A DNA stretch of 64,000 nucleotides, from the NCBI GenBank assembly GCA_010909165.1, contig MU008184.1:124001-188000 (forward strand), read 5' to 3'. The notes under the pieces were generated by a model. That model saw nothing but the letters and a program-made list of their open reading frames with translations, ran no database searches and had not been told where the DNA came from. The stretch is from Anthoceros angustus. Lineage: Eukaryota > Streptophyta > Anthocerotopsida > Anthocerotales > Anthocerotaceae. A program made the translations under genes and the position numbers. Positions 34,622 through 45,889 of the stretch are shown in pieces; the stretch's first letter is position 1; every line of letters starts with the position of its first letter.

Positions 34622-36295
34622 CTAGGATGGAGCACTAGTCTTCGTCCTCTTCCCGGCGCCCTCAAGCTTTGTGACTTTGGTCTGCAACTTCGTGTTCGCG
34701 TCCTTCGTTGTCTTGATCACATGTCCTAAGTGGTCGGCGACCTCGTCTAGAGTTGCTGGCCGGCCTCTTTCTGCCCCTGTAGCGCTACTAGGCCGATTGT
34801 GCTCCTGGATTTCCTTCACTGCAGCAGTGGCAACGTTAACCCCATTGTCCTGCTTGACACCGAAACAATACCTCAGCTCCTTCAACAGCGGATTGTCCGA
34901 GTCAGCTATTCCCTCTGTCCGTTGCGCAATGCACCAGAGTCACAGCAGTGTTCTCGTCATGGAAAGCAACATTAAAACAATGAGATCCTCTGGTACCTCC
35001 GGTCGATCCTGGTTGAGGAAGCTTACGACCAGACTTTTCTCTAAAAGCGAAAAGCCAGGATGGTCGATAAGGGGCCCGGGATGACGTACATCTTCCTTGA
35101 CGCTGTCGTCCATCTCACCCGTCGTCTTGCGCCCAATACCGGTACCCGCCTTGCTGTTCTTGCTGATAGCTTGAAGCACCTACACAACAAAGTCGGAAGT
35201 CGGTCACCCCACAGTGACCCATGCAAAAGGAGAACGCCAGCCTCTAAACCTGGAAGAGTTAGGCATGAAAGGTATCACCTTCACCGCTGCCTTGGTGGCA
35301 TCACACAGTTCGTCTACTGTCTGACGCTGCATCAGAGCCAAGTCGTCAGCCATTCCCAATGCGCCGTCCTTCTCTCCTTCAAGAACCTTCAGTTCCTCCT
35401 CCAACTCTGCGATTTTTCCAGCTGACTGTTGGGTCGGACCAGCAACTTTCAATTTTTCTGCCGCCATCGTCTCCCACAGCTGCTGTCGTTCGACCTCCAT
35501 CTTGTGGGCCACCACTCCCTCCACCTCCAGGGCCACCAGCTCATGCATAGTCTGGAGATGATGCCTCTCCCGCAGAAACCGGCCCGCCTCCCCGGCGCCG
35601 TAATAGTCGTCTTCCACAGCCATCCAGCCATACAGCTCCCCCCCATCCTCCCCGGCGGACTTACACGCCTCCCAGTCACCCCGCGCCCGCTGCACGGCCT
35701 GGAAGCTCTCCTCGAACGACCTGCAATTCGCATACGCCGTCATGCTCCGCCCGAAGAGGAGGAGGGCCATCCCCTGCTGCCCGTTGTACTCCCAGAACGT
35801 CTCCACCTGCTCGGGTTGGAAATGGGAAAAATTCCGCCATAGCTCTTCGGTGTCGGGGAGCACCCGCCGCCCATCGGGCTCCAGGGTGTTGAGATTGTAA
35901 ATGAGCCCCACCCAGGGGTGCACCACCCGGTTATCCGGCCGCACCCGCTTGGGCGCGGCCTGCAGGAGTCTCGCTGCCGGGGGAGAAGTGGGCGCCGCGG
36001 AATTCTTCAGGTCCTCCTGAAGGAACCTCAAGAGCGCGCGATGCTCTGGGCTCCTCGTCTCGCGGGCCCCCGTGCCTACCGCGCAGGCCTTGGCGTGGGC
36101 GTACACGTCCTTGTATTCGGCGTGCTGCTTTTTCTTGGGACAGAAGGGGCAGCGAAACGTGCCGTCGCCATTGGAGACCACCAGCTCCCCGGACTTGAGG
36201 GCCTCCATGGTTGCAGCACTCCTGTTCCTGAAGGATTCCCTCCACTTCTCCTCCTCCTCGTGGCTGCTTGAGGGGTCCATGACCGCGGCGTCCAT
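34622..36295 (-). CDS. FDM-like paralogue with degenerate XH domain
   Basis: Exons 36,295-35,279, 35,179-34,997 and 34,912-34,622 join in frame (about 496 aa). The zf-XS (RCPFCPKKKQ) and XS domain (VVHPWVGLIYNLNTLEPDGRR to LYGWMAVEDDYY) are as complete as in the 30-kb gene. The coiled coil is much shorter because the exons equivalent to 2 and 3 of that gene are absent. The XH part keeps only its start (GIGRKTTGEMDDS) and a remnant of its end (AAVKEIQEHN); the usual DW-PF-K core and the GRY-P-PWN segment are not recognisable. It may be a working dsRNA-binding protein without the XH-mediated dimer contact, or a gene in decay. The start MDAAVMDPSSS aligns with the 30-kb gene. Confidence 0.78.
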
Positions 36296-37144
36296 CGCTG
36301 TTGCTGCAGGCGCACGCACAGCTCACAGCACACGCTTCACTCCGGTGCCCATCAGCAGCCACACAGCACACAGCACACGGCACAACGTCTCTGGAAATTC
36401 TGATGACGTCGTTGCCCAGGCTCACCAGCCCAAGGCCCAAGCTCCAAGCTCAAAGGCACAAAGCATTGCCCGGCGTATATCCAGAATCGGTAACCCATTT
36501 CAACCTGGAGGCAGCCGTGCTTCGAACATGTAGTGGCAGATTTGTGCACTTCCCAAAGTATTTATGTATCGCTTTAAGACATGTTAAAATGGTTGAAAAA
36601 AAAAGTGGTGGAAAACGAGCCAGCTGAAAAAGGGAGAGTATTGCTTGAGCATCAAGACACGCCAAAATGGTCGGTGAAAAATGTTAAAATGGCGAAGTAG
36701 CTAAAACGAGATGATAAACATTGTAAGTATGTAGCTAGACCGGACTGGGATAGCCAAATACCTCAGGGGATTCCAATCTTGAACATAACAGAATTATTTT
36801 TATTAAGTATCTAAATTTGAATAATAATAATATTTTTGTTTTAAAAAATTACTAATATTTCTGTTTTCAAATTTTGCTTATTGCCAATGTGGGTAGGGAG
36901 GTTGGTGCAAGCACAGATCTTGGTTCCACATACGTTGGCTTATTGCCAATGAAGCTAGGGAGGTTGGTGTAAGCAGAGGTCTTGGCTGCAGATAAGCTAC
37001 CTAATCCTCCCAGAAATCCTTCAGGATGCAGAGACCTAGCTCGAGAGGAGTCCCCCAAGCCCTACAGAAAACGACCTTTGGCAATAAAAAATAAAAAATA
37101 AAAAATAAAAAATAAAAAAATGGTGCCCTCGTACTGTTTAAAGG
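36296..37144. other. Leader of the FDM paralogue and RBCS 3' flank
   Basis: No gene. It contains a CACA-rich leader (36,300-36,390), a segment related to one arm of the 31.1-kb hairpin (36,461-36,499), AT-rich sequence at 36,780-36,870, a tandem duplication of about 62 bp (36,877-37,000; GCTTATTGCCAATG...GGGAGGTTGG) and an (AAAATA)n array at 37,083-37,120. Confidence 0.55.
37083..37120. repeat. (AAAATA)n microsatellite 3' of RBCS
   Basis: Five to six copies of AAAATA, 25 bp past the RBCS stop codon (minus strand). Confidence 0.9.
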
Positions 37145-38072
37145 CTACTCGCCGCCACGGCGCCGGATCCGAGGCTCTTGTCCGGGCTTGTGGACGATGA
37201 AAGAGCAGCACTGAACCTGCCTCTTGTTGTCGAATCCCAGGACGCGGATAAAGCAGCCGGGGTAGGTCTGCTTGCAGTTCTCCACCTCCCTCAACACGGA
37301 TGTGGCGTCGGTGCAACCGAACATCGGCAGCTTCCACATTGTCCAGTACCGCCCGTCGTAGTATCCGGGCTGACCTTGCATGACACCGATGGAGCCGTTC
37401 TGCATGTTCCACCAACACCAACACATCAGCCCCACACTAGTCCTCTCATTAACGAGCTCCTAACGCACCAGCAGGGGTCCAGGCCGGCGCCACAAGCTTA
37501 CCGGGTCGAACTCGAGGCAGGGGATCCAATTCTTCTCCAACATGTAATCGATCTCCTTTGCAATCTGGTCGGAGGTGAGCGGAGGCAGGTACGAGAGGGT
37601 CTCGAACTTGGGGTTGCCGTTCGGATTCCACACCTGCGCAACGAGACGAAACCACTGATCCGTGAGCGATTCGGACCGCAAGCTCAGCAATGCGCACTCC
37701 AAGATTCCGATTCACAGCAGGGAATGGCATTGCTAGGGAGCCTTGCCGATAAGCACCTACATGCATGCAGTTCACGCGGCTGCCGTTGCCGACGGTTCTG
37801 GAGCTGAGGCCGGATGCCCTAGGCCTGCCGGAGATGGCAGCGCCGGACTTGAGGCCGACGAAGGCCCTCACGCTGGAGGCCTCCGCGATGGAGCTGCTGC
37901 GGGAGGCAGCGACAAGGAGTTGGCACTGCACCCGACCGCAAGGATTGTGCGGTCGGGTGGGATGGGGTGCGGGACAGGATTCCACGCGAGCCTCTGGGTG
38001 AAATAAAACACACAGAATTTGGTGGAATGAACCGCCCAGATATCTGCGTATGGTACTTGTGATGGTGGTCAC
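37145..38072 (-). CDS. RBCS: Rubisco small subunit precursor, start codon uncertain
   Basis: RBCS is the nuclear-encoded small subunit of Rubisco, imported into the plastid. Exons are 38,072(?)-37,761, 37,633-37,502 and 37,399-37,145. The mature part is clear: the processing site region NCMH, then [58 protein letters not shown] and [18 protein letters not shown]. Introns fall at the positions typical of land plants (after CM-x and after EFD-x). The transit peptide reads [20 protein letters not shown], but where the usual MAAS start is expected the codon is GTC. The only in-frame ATG is 53 codons upstream at 38,072, or a small 5' exon is missing. The C-terminal tail [12 protein letters not shown] is longer than the usual end. 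Confidence 0.8.
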
Positions 38073-38079
38073 AATTGTT

Positions 38080-38330
38080 TTGAGGAGATGAATGTTGCCG
38101 GTATACAGCCTACTTTTGCTTGCCTTTTAGTAGAATGCATGCAGTCATGAAGGACTGGTCCACGAGGGTCGGAAGCACTTTGATTCCCTGGCTGAACAGC
38201 ATGGCATCAACCCTACTCTTGAGCATTACAATTGCATGACTAAACGCTGACAGCGTCGATTTCAAGAATCCTATCCTCAGAGACACTCACAAATTGTTGT
38301 ATTACAAAAAGGGTCCTGATGTGGTTCCTG
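38080..38330 (+). pseudogene. PPR gene fragment
   Basis: A plus-strand stretch reads like the last PPR and the E-domain start of a DYW-type protein (AGIQPTFACLL, then EGRKHFDSLAEQHGINPTLE, then HYNCMT), broken by stops and frame changes. It is a relic. Confidence 0.7.
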
Positions 38331-38890
38331 TGCTCTCTCATTAATATTCATTCCCAAAACAATTCTCGTGGTAGACGTTCTCTAGAAATGTATTGATTCC
38401 TGGTGGCCCGAGATGGCGATGGTGAACATCTCATTAATTCCTGGCGAGTTTCCTATGCATTTCTAATGCAGTACGTAGCTCCGTGCTTTCAAAAAACTGA
38501 TGAGAGATGGAGCTGTGGTGTTTTCCTGCAAAGCTGTAGGTAGTAAAATAGAATGTGGAGAAGCAGAAGGATTCTGGGATCAGTGGAGATGCACAACCCA
38601 GAACCAGGCACAGGACTGTTCTGATGGATCTACGTGGTCCAAAAATGTCGAGCAAGGAATTGATGAGATGTAGGGATGTGAAACAAAACAGGATTAGGAT
38701 GGGCCTTTTTCTTCCTCTACTTGAGTGAAGGCTGGCTAGCCGCGGGGCTCCCCACAGCTGGGAGTGAAGAGATGCACTTCATTGGAGTATATATGGTGAG
38801 GGATTCCCTGACACAGGGCCTCCCACGATGCATCTGGGATGTGGAAGGCAACTGTTCCTCCACAAACGCTGACCGTCGTAGGCATCCCTG
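38331..38890. other. No gene seen
   Basis: Short unrecognised frames only. Confidence 0.4.
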
Positions 38891-38893
38891 CCG

Positions 38894-39250
38894 TCACCAA
38901 CAGAAATGGTTGGATGCATGTCTGTGCCCTCGACAGTTACCTTGTCCAGGAGTAGTATCTGTTCCGAGACCTGTGTCTTGTGATCTCATCGCTCTCCCCC
39001 GGCGTGTGTCTTCGGCGTGACGGTGTTCCAAAGCTAGTGCCTCATCAAGTATGCCTGCACGGCACAGGATATCTGTCATACATGTGTAGTGGTCCACCGT
39101 GGAAGTGATGCTGCACTGTTTGCTAATAGCCGCCAAGTATTCCCTCCTCATCTTCACCAGACCTGCATCACAGCATGGTGTTAGAATACTCAGAAACGTG
39201 GTGGTCCCTGTCTGGAGGCCAGCCTCTCTCATTCTCTGCACCAAGTCTTG
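38894..39250 (-). pseudogene. PPR gene fragment, opposite strand
   Basis: A minus-strand frame resembles the end of a DYW-type PPR protein (GLQTGTTTFLSILTPCCDAG, then STVDHYTCMTDILCRAGILD, then EALAL). No start, no DYW domain and no extension are found. Confidence 0.7.
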
Positions 39251-39279
39251 GGAGGAGTAGCCTTCAATGGATGCACTCC

Positions 39280-40230
39280 AGGCGACAACGACTAATGTGC
39301 TGCAACGTTCTTGTGAAAATTAGCGGGAATGTATATAACCATGAAGCCAGGAAACAGAGCTATGCAAGAAGAAGGGATGGTTGCTACTCGACTCGGTGAC
39401 ATTTGAGTGACACGTGAGTTGCTACAGGCATGTGCTCAGTATAAGCAACCCAGCATTGAAGGCGGGGAAGCACCTTCATGCTCTGATGTGGTTGTGGTCA
39501 ACAGTTTGGTAATCAGGTATGAGCAAAGCGTGGCAGCACGGAGGATTTTCAGGAACTGTTATGACGGACATGGATGTCGTGATAAGGACCTCTCTCATTG
39601 CCGGGTATGACCAGCACGTGATAGGGCAGGAAGCCCTTCATCTCTAAATTGCTGTGCAGGCACGTGCAAGCGTAGGAGCCCCAGCTTTGGAGACATGGAA
39701 GCAGATTTATGCGAATCTCGGAGAACTAGGAGATCAAGCTGAAGCAGTTGTGGCCACCAGCTTGGTAAGCATGTATGGAAAGTGTTGCAGTCTGGAGGAT
39801 GCTCAGACATTGTTTGATGGACTTGCGTGGAATATTATGCCATGATTGCAGGGTATTCCCAGCAGGGCATGAGCCTGGCTGGACGCCCTTTGCCCCTACA
39901 CTGCTATGCAAGAGAGGCCATCACTACACCCAATTCAGTAACAATTGCGTGGAGATGCCCTACACCCAATTTAGTAACAATGGCGTGCCTTCTGCAGGCA
40001 TGTGCAGGTGTGGGCAGCCCCCGCCTTTGGAGATACATGGGGGAAGCAGCTTCATGCACAAATCAGAGAGCAGGGATATCAGACTGATGTGCGTTTAGCC
40101 AACACATGTATGCCAAGTGTGGCAGCGCTTGCAAGAAGATGCTTGGAGACTGTTTGATGGTCATGGTCAAAACGATGTGGTGAAATGGACTGCGCTAATT
40201 GCAGCCTGCATTCCCAGGAGAGCAGAGGGA
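39280..40230 (+). pseudogene. PPR relic, 5' part, interrupted by the CACTA element
   Basis: Consecutive PPR units can be followed in changing frames (VVVVNSLV near 39.5 kb, VVATSLVSMYGKCCSLEDAQ at 39.75 kb, GSACKK-like decay at 40.1 kb, and DVVKWTALIAACIP at 40.17-40.2 kb). The relic breaks exactly at 40,230, where the CACTA element begins, and continues at 59,034. Stops and frame changes show it was already dead or is long dead. Confidence 0.75.
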
Positions 40231-40345
40231 CACTACAACAAGTAGGGGTGTCAAGTAACGGTCGGAGTAACATTCCCATTCACGGTCTGGAAGGGCGTTA
40301 CAAAATTCTCACTTTCCCTACTCACCGGGTGTGTGGGAAAGGGTG
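40231..40345 (+). repeat. CACTA left terminus and subterminal repeats
   Basis: CACTACAACA at the edge, then GTCAAGTAACGG, GAGTAACATTC and GGCGTTACAAAATTC within the first 80 bp. The same words recur at the right end. Confidence 0.75.
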
Positions 40346-40499
40346 GTCTGTGGGGCTGAGTTAATTAACCCAAAGCCTGGGACACCGCCCCTTGCCGGTC
40401 TTCGTTCCTGCCCGCGTGCGCCTATCCTTAGCCCGCCGCGTGTCCCATTTGTGCCCTTCAGCCACGTCACGCGTGCGACTCGTCAGACGGATTAAGCAG

Positions 40500-40745
40500 A
40501 GCAGCAGATGCGCTACAGGGCTCGAACCCTCAACCTCCCCTGCATGGGAGCACCGGTGAACCACTCCATCACCCACAGTGATACAATTATTTCCTGTTGA
40601 GCGCGGAAGTGTGCGAGTGAACGCACATTGCTTAAAGAAACAAATTATGCACTTTGGCGGCTTCGAACACTTGACCTCTCTATCCGTATCGCGGGGGGTT
40701 TCACTTCGCCGCGCCCGAGCCGCTATCCCATTGGATGGCTCCATG
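40500..40745 (-). repeat. Two tandem tRNA-like (SINE-head-like) sequences
   Basis: On the minus strand, about 40,585-40,515 contains GGTGATGGAGTGGTTCACCG, a CTCCC...GGGAG stem and the B-box-like GGGTTCGAGCCC. About 40,735-40,660 contains GGATAGCGGCTCGGG-like A-box sequence and the B-box-like GTGTTCGAAGCC. Neither folds into a full canonical tRNA by eye, so these look like tRNA-derived SINE heads or tRNA pseudogenes. Confidence 0.5.
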
Positions 40746-41171
40746 GCATACAAGACGTGGACGTCCGAACGGGAGGGGCGCCGCCCTGGTTTTCTTGTGC
40801 TTGCAGACTTTGTACTTTAGCTTGTCCTCGCTGGGCAGGGCACTTAGTCATTTCCTGAGAATGAAGAGAAGGCACGTTGCTTGCCATTGGGGGTTAGCCT
40901 CGCAGAGTCTCCATTGGGCCTTGGCCTCACAAGCCGTGAGTGCGATTTCCGTTGTTCACCGTGGAAATGATTTCCCTGTTGCTCTACCATGCAACGAACA
41001 TGCAGTAACGCATCGTTTGGGACTTAATTCGCATAGAAGCACATGAGAGAAGGGCAAAGTCTGAATGAAAACAGACTTTATTCGCAATGGAAGCAAATGA
41101 GACCGTAGCAAAGTCTGAATGAAAACACGCCTCGAAGACAAGCACCTAGATGTTATCTCGGCGCCTCTGCC

Positions 41172-41411
41172 GCCCAATTAAGCTCCCGCATGCCGTAGCG
41201 CATGCAGCAGGTTGTCCACATTTCCAAGCACGCTCACAAGCCACTCCCGATCCACCACTGCCAGGTGCTCCCGGTGCGTAGCAAGCGCCGCAGCAAGGAA
41301 CCCGCGCGCCCCTCGCAGCATTTCCATTTTGTCCACGAACCCTGGGGTTCTCTTCTTCGCCGAGCCCGCCCACCAGCGGGCATCGCTGACTGTGATCTTG
41401 TCCACACACAA
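41172..41411 (-). pseudogene. CACTA-internal minus-strand coding remnant
   Basis: A clean frame of about 77 residues (for example DKITVSDARWWAGSAKKRTP, then LAVVDREWLVSVLGNVDNLL). No family is recognised. It may be the C-terminal exon of a second CACTA protein, read from the minus strand. Confidence 0.35.
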
Positions 41412-41459
41412 GCGGAGTTCTTCCGGTCCACCTTCATGTTCATTTGAATAGAGTCCCGC

Positions 41460-44400
41460 CGAGCCGCCGGATAATTTTTCATCATGGCTTGATCACCAAT
41501 TGGCTTTGATCATGTCCAGATATGATGCTCCCGCCAGTGGCGATGTTCGTGACATCGCCACCAAGTTCTCTGAGACGGGCCTCGTTCTTCTCCTGTGAAA
41601 CGGCGCCGCTCCGTGGCTGTGTCCTTCTTCTCTGTTTCAAGGATGGGGCCAAAGACATGTTGTGAAAGGGGTTTCTGAGTAATCGATTTCGCCCACTTCC
41701 CTCAAGTGGGATGCGACAAGGTGACCGTGCTCTATGGCTACCTGCCCGCCTCCCGCTTGAAGATGGCTGCGATGCGTGGCGACAGATGAACACGAGGAGG
41801 GGGCAGAGGAGTGGAATGGGCTTCCGCCTCCTTCACATTGGGAGCGCTGCTGGTGGACGACATGAATTGCGGCAATCTCAGAGGGGCAAAGCAAATCACG
41901 AAGATGCCGCGATGTGTTGAACTTTTCGCTGGGGGCTTGTGAACAACTGCACCGCCGCAGTGTTCCTTGCCTGGATCGGGCGGGAAATTTTCCCACAAAG
42001 ACTTTGCCGTCTCCACTACCGAGCGCATCACCGTACCAGTACATTGGCCTGGCCTGACCGGGCGTGATATATGGCAGGTGCGGGAGGCATGACGCCTCGC
42101 CGCCGCCTGCATGTGTTTTGCTTGTCGCTGATTGAGAAGATGACATACATCGCCGACAATGAGGCGAATTTTTTCATCCGCCCCGATCGATGTTTCACAA
42201 GGTAGGGCTTACTTTGCCGAACACCGCGAGCCAATTTGGCAAGGTAAGCAATGCTTCATTTAACTTTGCTCGCCTATGGTGTTGGAAGGGCCCATTAAGG
42301 ACATCCGAGGGCGTGCATCACAATCGATAGGAATGCACATAGAAAAAGGCGCGATGCTGCCATTTCATACGTTGCCTCACGGCATACCGGGACGGAAGCA
42401 AATTTGTGACAACCGCGGCCACACCCCTCGGGACCCCCCAATGACCTACACTTTCAGCATATGTGCTAGCCTACATAAATGTCGCCAGCGCGCCGCACTT
42501 CCGCCCACTTCCTCCATCAACAATCACAGAAGGTCCCGGATGATTGCCATGAGCCGCACCCGCTTGGCCTCTTCACTCGCGCGGATCAGTGCCTCCCTAG
42601 CGAGAATGGCCTGAATCAAATCGGCGAAGGCCTCACGACGACCACGGCGTCGCGCTGCTCTTAGCATTCCAACTGCATCAAGGACCACCTGCTTGGACAA
42701 ACAATTCGCCTTAGACCATCTTCCCCAGCGCTAGCTACATCGAGGTCGACCGCGGGAAGGAGGTCTACCAGCGAGTGCTTACCACCGTGGGTTCCGGTGC
42801 GACGCGGGCGGCCCACCTCGAACTCGCCAGCCGCATTGGATCGAGTCCTCGGACTGGCCTCTCGGCGCAGAAGGTGACCACGCCCGGAGGACCGTTGTCC
42901 CTCCCGTGTGCTCCTTCGGGTTGCGCCTGTGTCCCGCCCCTCCCACCGGCACTTTCGGTCGTCGACCAGCCGATCGCATACATTGGCCTGGCCTGACCGG
43001 GCGTGATATATGGCAGGTGCGGGAGGCATGACACGCCCTCTGGTCAGTTCTGCCTGCATGTGTTTTGTGCTTGTCAGTGATTGAGAAGATGACATACATC
43101 GCCTGACAATGAGGCGAATTTTTTTCATCCGCGTCCCCGATCGATGTTTCACAAGGTAGGGCTTTACTTTGCCGAACACCGCGAGCCAATTTGGCAGTGC
43201 AAGCTGAATGCTTCTCACGAACTTTGCCTGCTTCATGTGCAGGTGGTTGGAAGGGCCCATTAAGGACATCCGAGGGCGTGCATCACAATCGATAGGAATG
43301 CACATAGAAAAAGGCGATGCTGCCATTTCATACGTTGCCTCACGGCATACCGGGACGGAAGCAAATTTGTGACAACCGCGGCCACACCCCTCGGGACCCC
43401 CCAATGACCTACAATTTCAGCATGTGCTAGCCTACATAAATGTCGCCGGTAGCGCCCCGCGCCCTTCCTCCATCAACAATCACGGAAGGTCCGGATGATT
43501 GCCATGAGCCGCACGCTTGGCCTCTTCACTCAGCGGATCGGTGCCTCCCGCGAGAATGGCTCGAATCAAATCGGCGAAGGCCTCACGGCGACCACGGTCA
43601 GCTCTAAGCATTCCAAGCGCATCAAGGACCACTGCTTGGACAAACAACTTGTCTTAGACCATCTTCCCGCTTACGCTACAACGGCCGCGGAAGGAGGTCT
43701 ACCAGCGAGTGCTTACCACCGTGGGTTCCGGTGCCAGAATGCGGGCGGCCCACCGAACTCCCGGCAGTTGGATCGAGTCCTCCGGACCGTCAGCGTCTCC
43801 GTGGCGCAGTGACCACGCGCTGAGGAGGACTGTCGGTTGTCCCTCCCGTGTGCTCCTCTTCGGGTTGCGCCCGGTGTCCCCGTCCCCCTCCCACTGCGTG
43901 CGCCGCTCCCTTGTGTTGCATGCCGGAGCTCTCGAGCCGCCCTCCTCGCCGAGCCGGATAATTTCGCGTGTGATCGCCTTGAATTGGCGACACCGCCTTG
44001 ATCATGTCCAGACATGATGCTCCCGCCATACGCTGTGGCTGATGTTCGTGACATCGCCACCAAGTTCTCGAGACGGGCCTCGTTCTTCTCCTGTGAAACG
44101 GGCGCGGGCTCCGGCTGTGTCCTTCTTCTGCTTTCAAGGATGGGGCCCAACAAAGATGTTGTGAAAGGGGTTTCGAGTAATCGGATTTCGGCCCACTTCT
44201 CCTCCAAGTGGGATGCGATGGTGACCGTGCCCGCTATGGCTACTCCGCCTCCCGCTGAAGATGGCTGCGGCGTGGCGGCATGATGAACACGAGGAGGAGG
44301 CAGGAGTGGAATGGGCTTCCGCCTTCACATTGGGAGCGCCCGTGGACGCTATGAATTGCGGCAATTAGAGGCAAAGCAAATCACGAAGATGCCGAAGCGT

Positions 44401-45460
44401 GTTGAACTTTTCTGGGGCTTGTGAACAATCGCACCGCCATGTTCCTCTCTATGTAATATGCCCGGATCGGGCGGAAATTTTCCCATCAAAGACGGCCGTC
44501 CCACACCGAGCGCCGATCGTATCGCACCGACATTGGCCCGGCTCGACCGGGCGTGATATATGGCAAAAGCGGGAGGCATGACACGCCTGCCGCTCATGTG
44601 TTTTGTGCTATACCAATGATTGAGAAGATGACATACATCGCTCGACAATGAGGCGAATTTTTTCATCCGCGCCCCGATCGATGTTTCACAAGGTAGGGCT
44701 TTACTTTGCCGAACACCGCGAGCCAATTTGGCAAGAAGCCGAATGCTTCACGAACTTTGCCGCCTATGTGTGGTTGGAAGGGCCCATTGGACATCCGAGG
44801 GCGTGCATCACAATCGATAGGAATGCACATAGAAAAAGGCGCGATGTTGCCATTTCATACTTGCCAATACCGGACGGAAGCAAATTTGTGACAATCCGCG
44901 CCACACCTCGACCCCTAATGACCTACACTTTCAAAGATAGGAGTTTACATAAATGTCGCCAACAACGCACTTCCGCCCACTTCCTCCATCAACAATCATG
45001 TAAGGTCCCGGATGATCGCCATGAGCCGCACGCTGGCCTCTTCACTGACTGCCTCCTCTAGCGAGAATGGCTCGAATCAAATCGGCGAAGGCCTCACGAC
45101 GGCGCACCGCTCTTAAGCATTCCAACCGCATCAAGGACCACCGCTGACAAACAACTTGTCTTAGACCATCTTCCCGCTTAGCTACATCGAGGTCGACCGC
45201 GGAAGGAGGTCTACCGAGTGCTTACCACCGTGGGTTCCGGCAGAATGCGGGCGGCCCACCTCGAACCCGCGTGCAGCCGATCGAGTCCTCCGTAACAAGG
45301 CCTCCCGCGCAGTGACCACGCGGGAGGACCGCTGTTGTCCCTCCTGTGCTCCTCTTCGGGTTGCGCCTGTGTCCCGCCCCTCCCACGCGTCGGCCGCCCT
45401 TGTGTTGCATGCCGGAGCTCTCGAGCGGCCGCCTCGCCTCGCCACCGTGAATGCCGCCCA
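41460..45460. repeat. CACTA module A, three tandem copies
   Basis: Three units follow one another: about 41,460-42,960, 42,965-43,950 (lacking the first part) and 43,953-45,460. Anchors are CCGGATAAT (41,468; 43,953), the GCGTGATATATGGCA phrase (42,060; 43,000; 44,550), GATGTTTCACAAGGTAGGGC (42,188; 43,141; 44,680) and CCACCGTGGGTTCCGG (42,782; 43,715; 45,224). Copies differ chiefly by indels of 1-15 nt. The longest frame (minus, 42,661-43,404, 247 aa) is unrecognised. Confidence 0.85.
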
Positions 45461-45889
45461 TCGCTCAGATTCCCGCATCAATTGCAATGCATGTCATCAC
45501 CGGAAATGAGAGATGGTTCATGTGAATTTCAGACGATTTGATACGCTACCAACAACGGCTAGCAAGGAACCAAAGTTCATGCTGAGAGGTGTAGGTGGCG
45601 GGGGTGGCCATGTCGGCGGAAGAGCTCGTCGTGAGGAACTCGTCGTCGCGATGGTTGGCGGTGGAGAACACCATCACACCAGCCCTCGTTGTTGGTGTAC
45701 GTGGTTTTGTAGGCGGAGCTGAGCGTGTGCGGGTTTGAAGGAGCTGCCTAGCTGGACCCTGGACGAGCGGGATCCTTGCACCGCCGTCTGCCGTGTAACC
45801 CCAGGTGCTTCCACGACTCCAGCCCACCGGCCGCGACCCAGAATCCGCGAGTACGCGGAACTCCCTCCGCCTAATACCATCGACACGCG

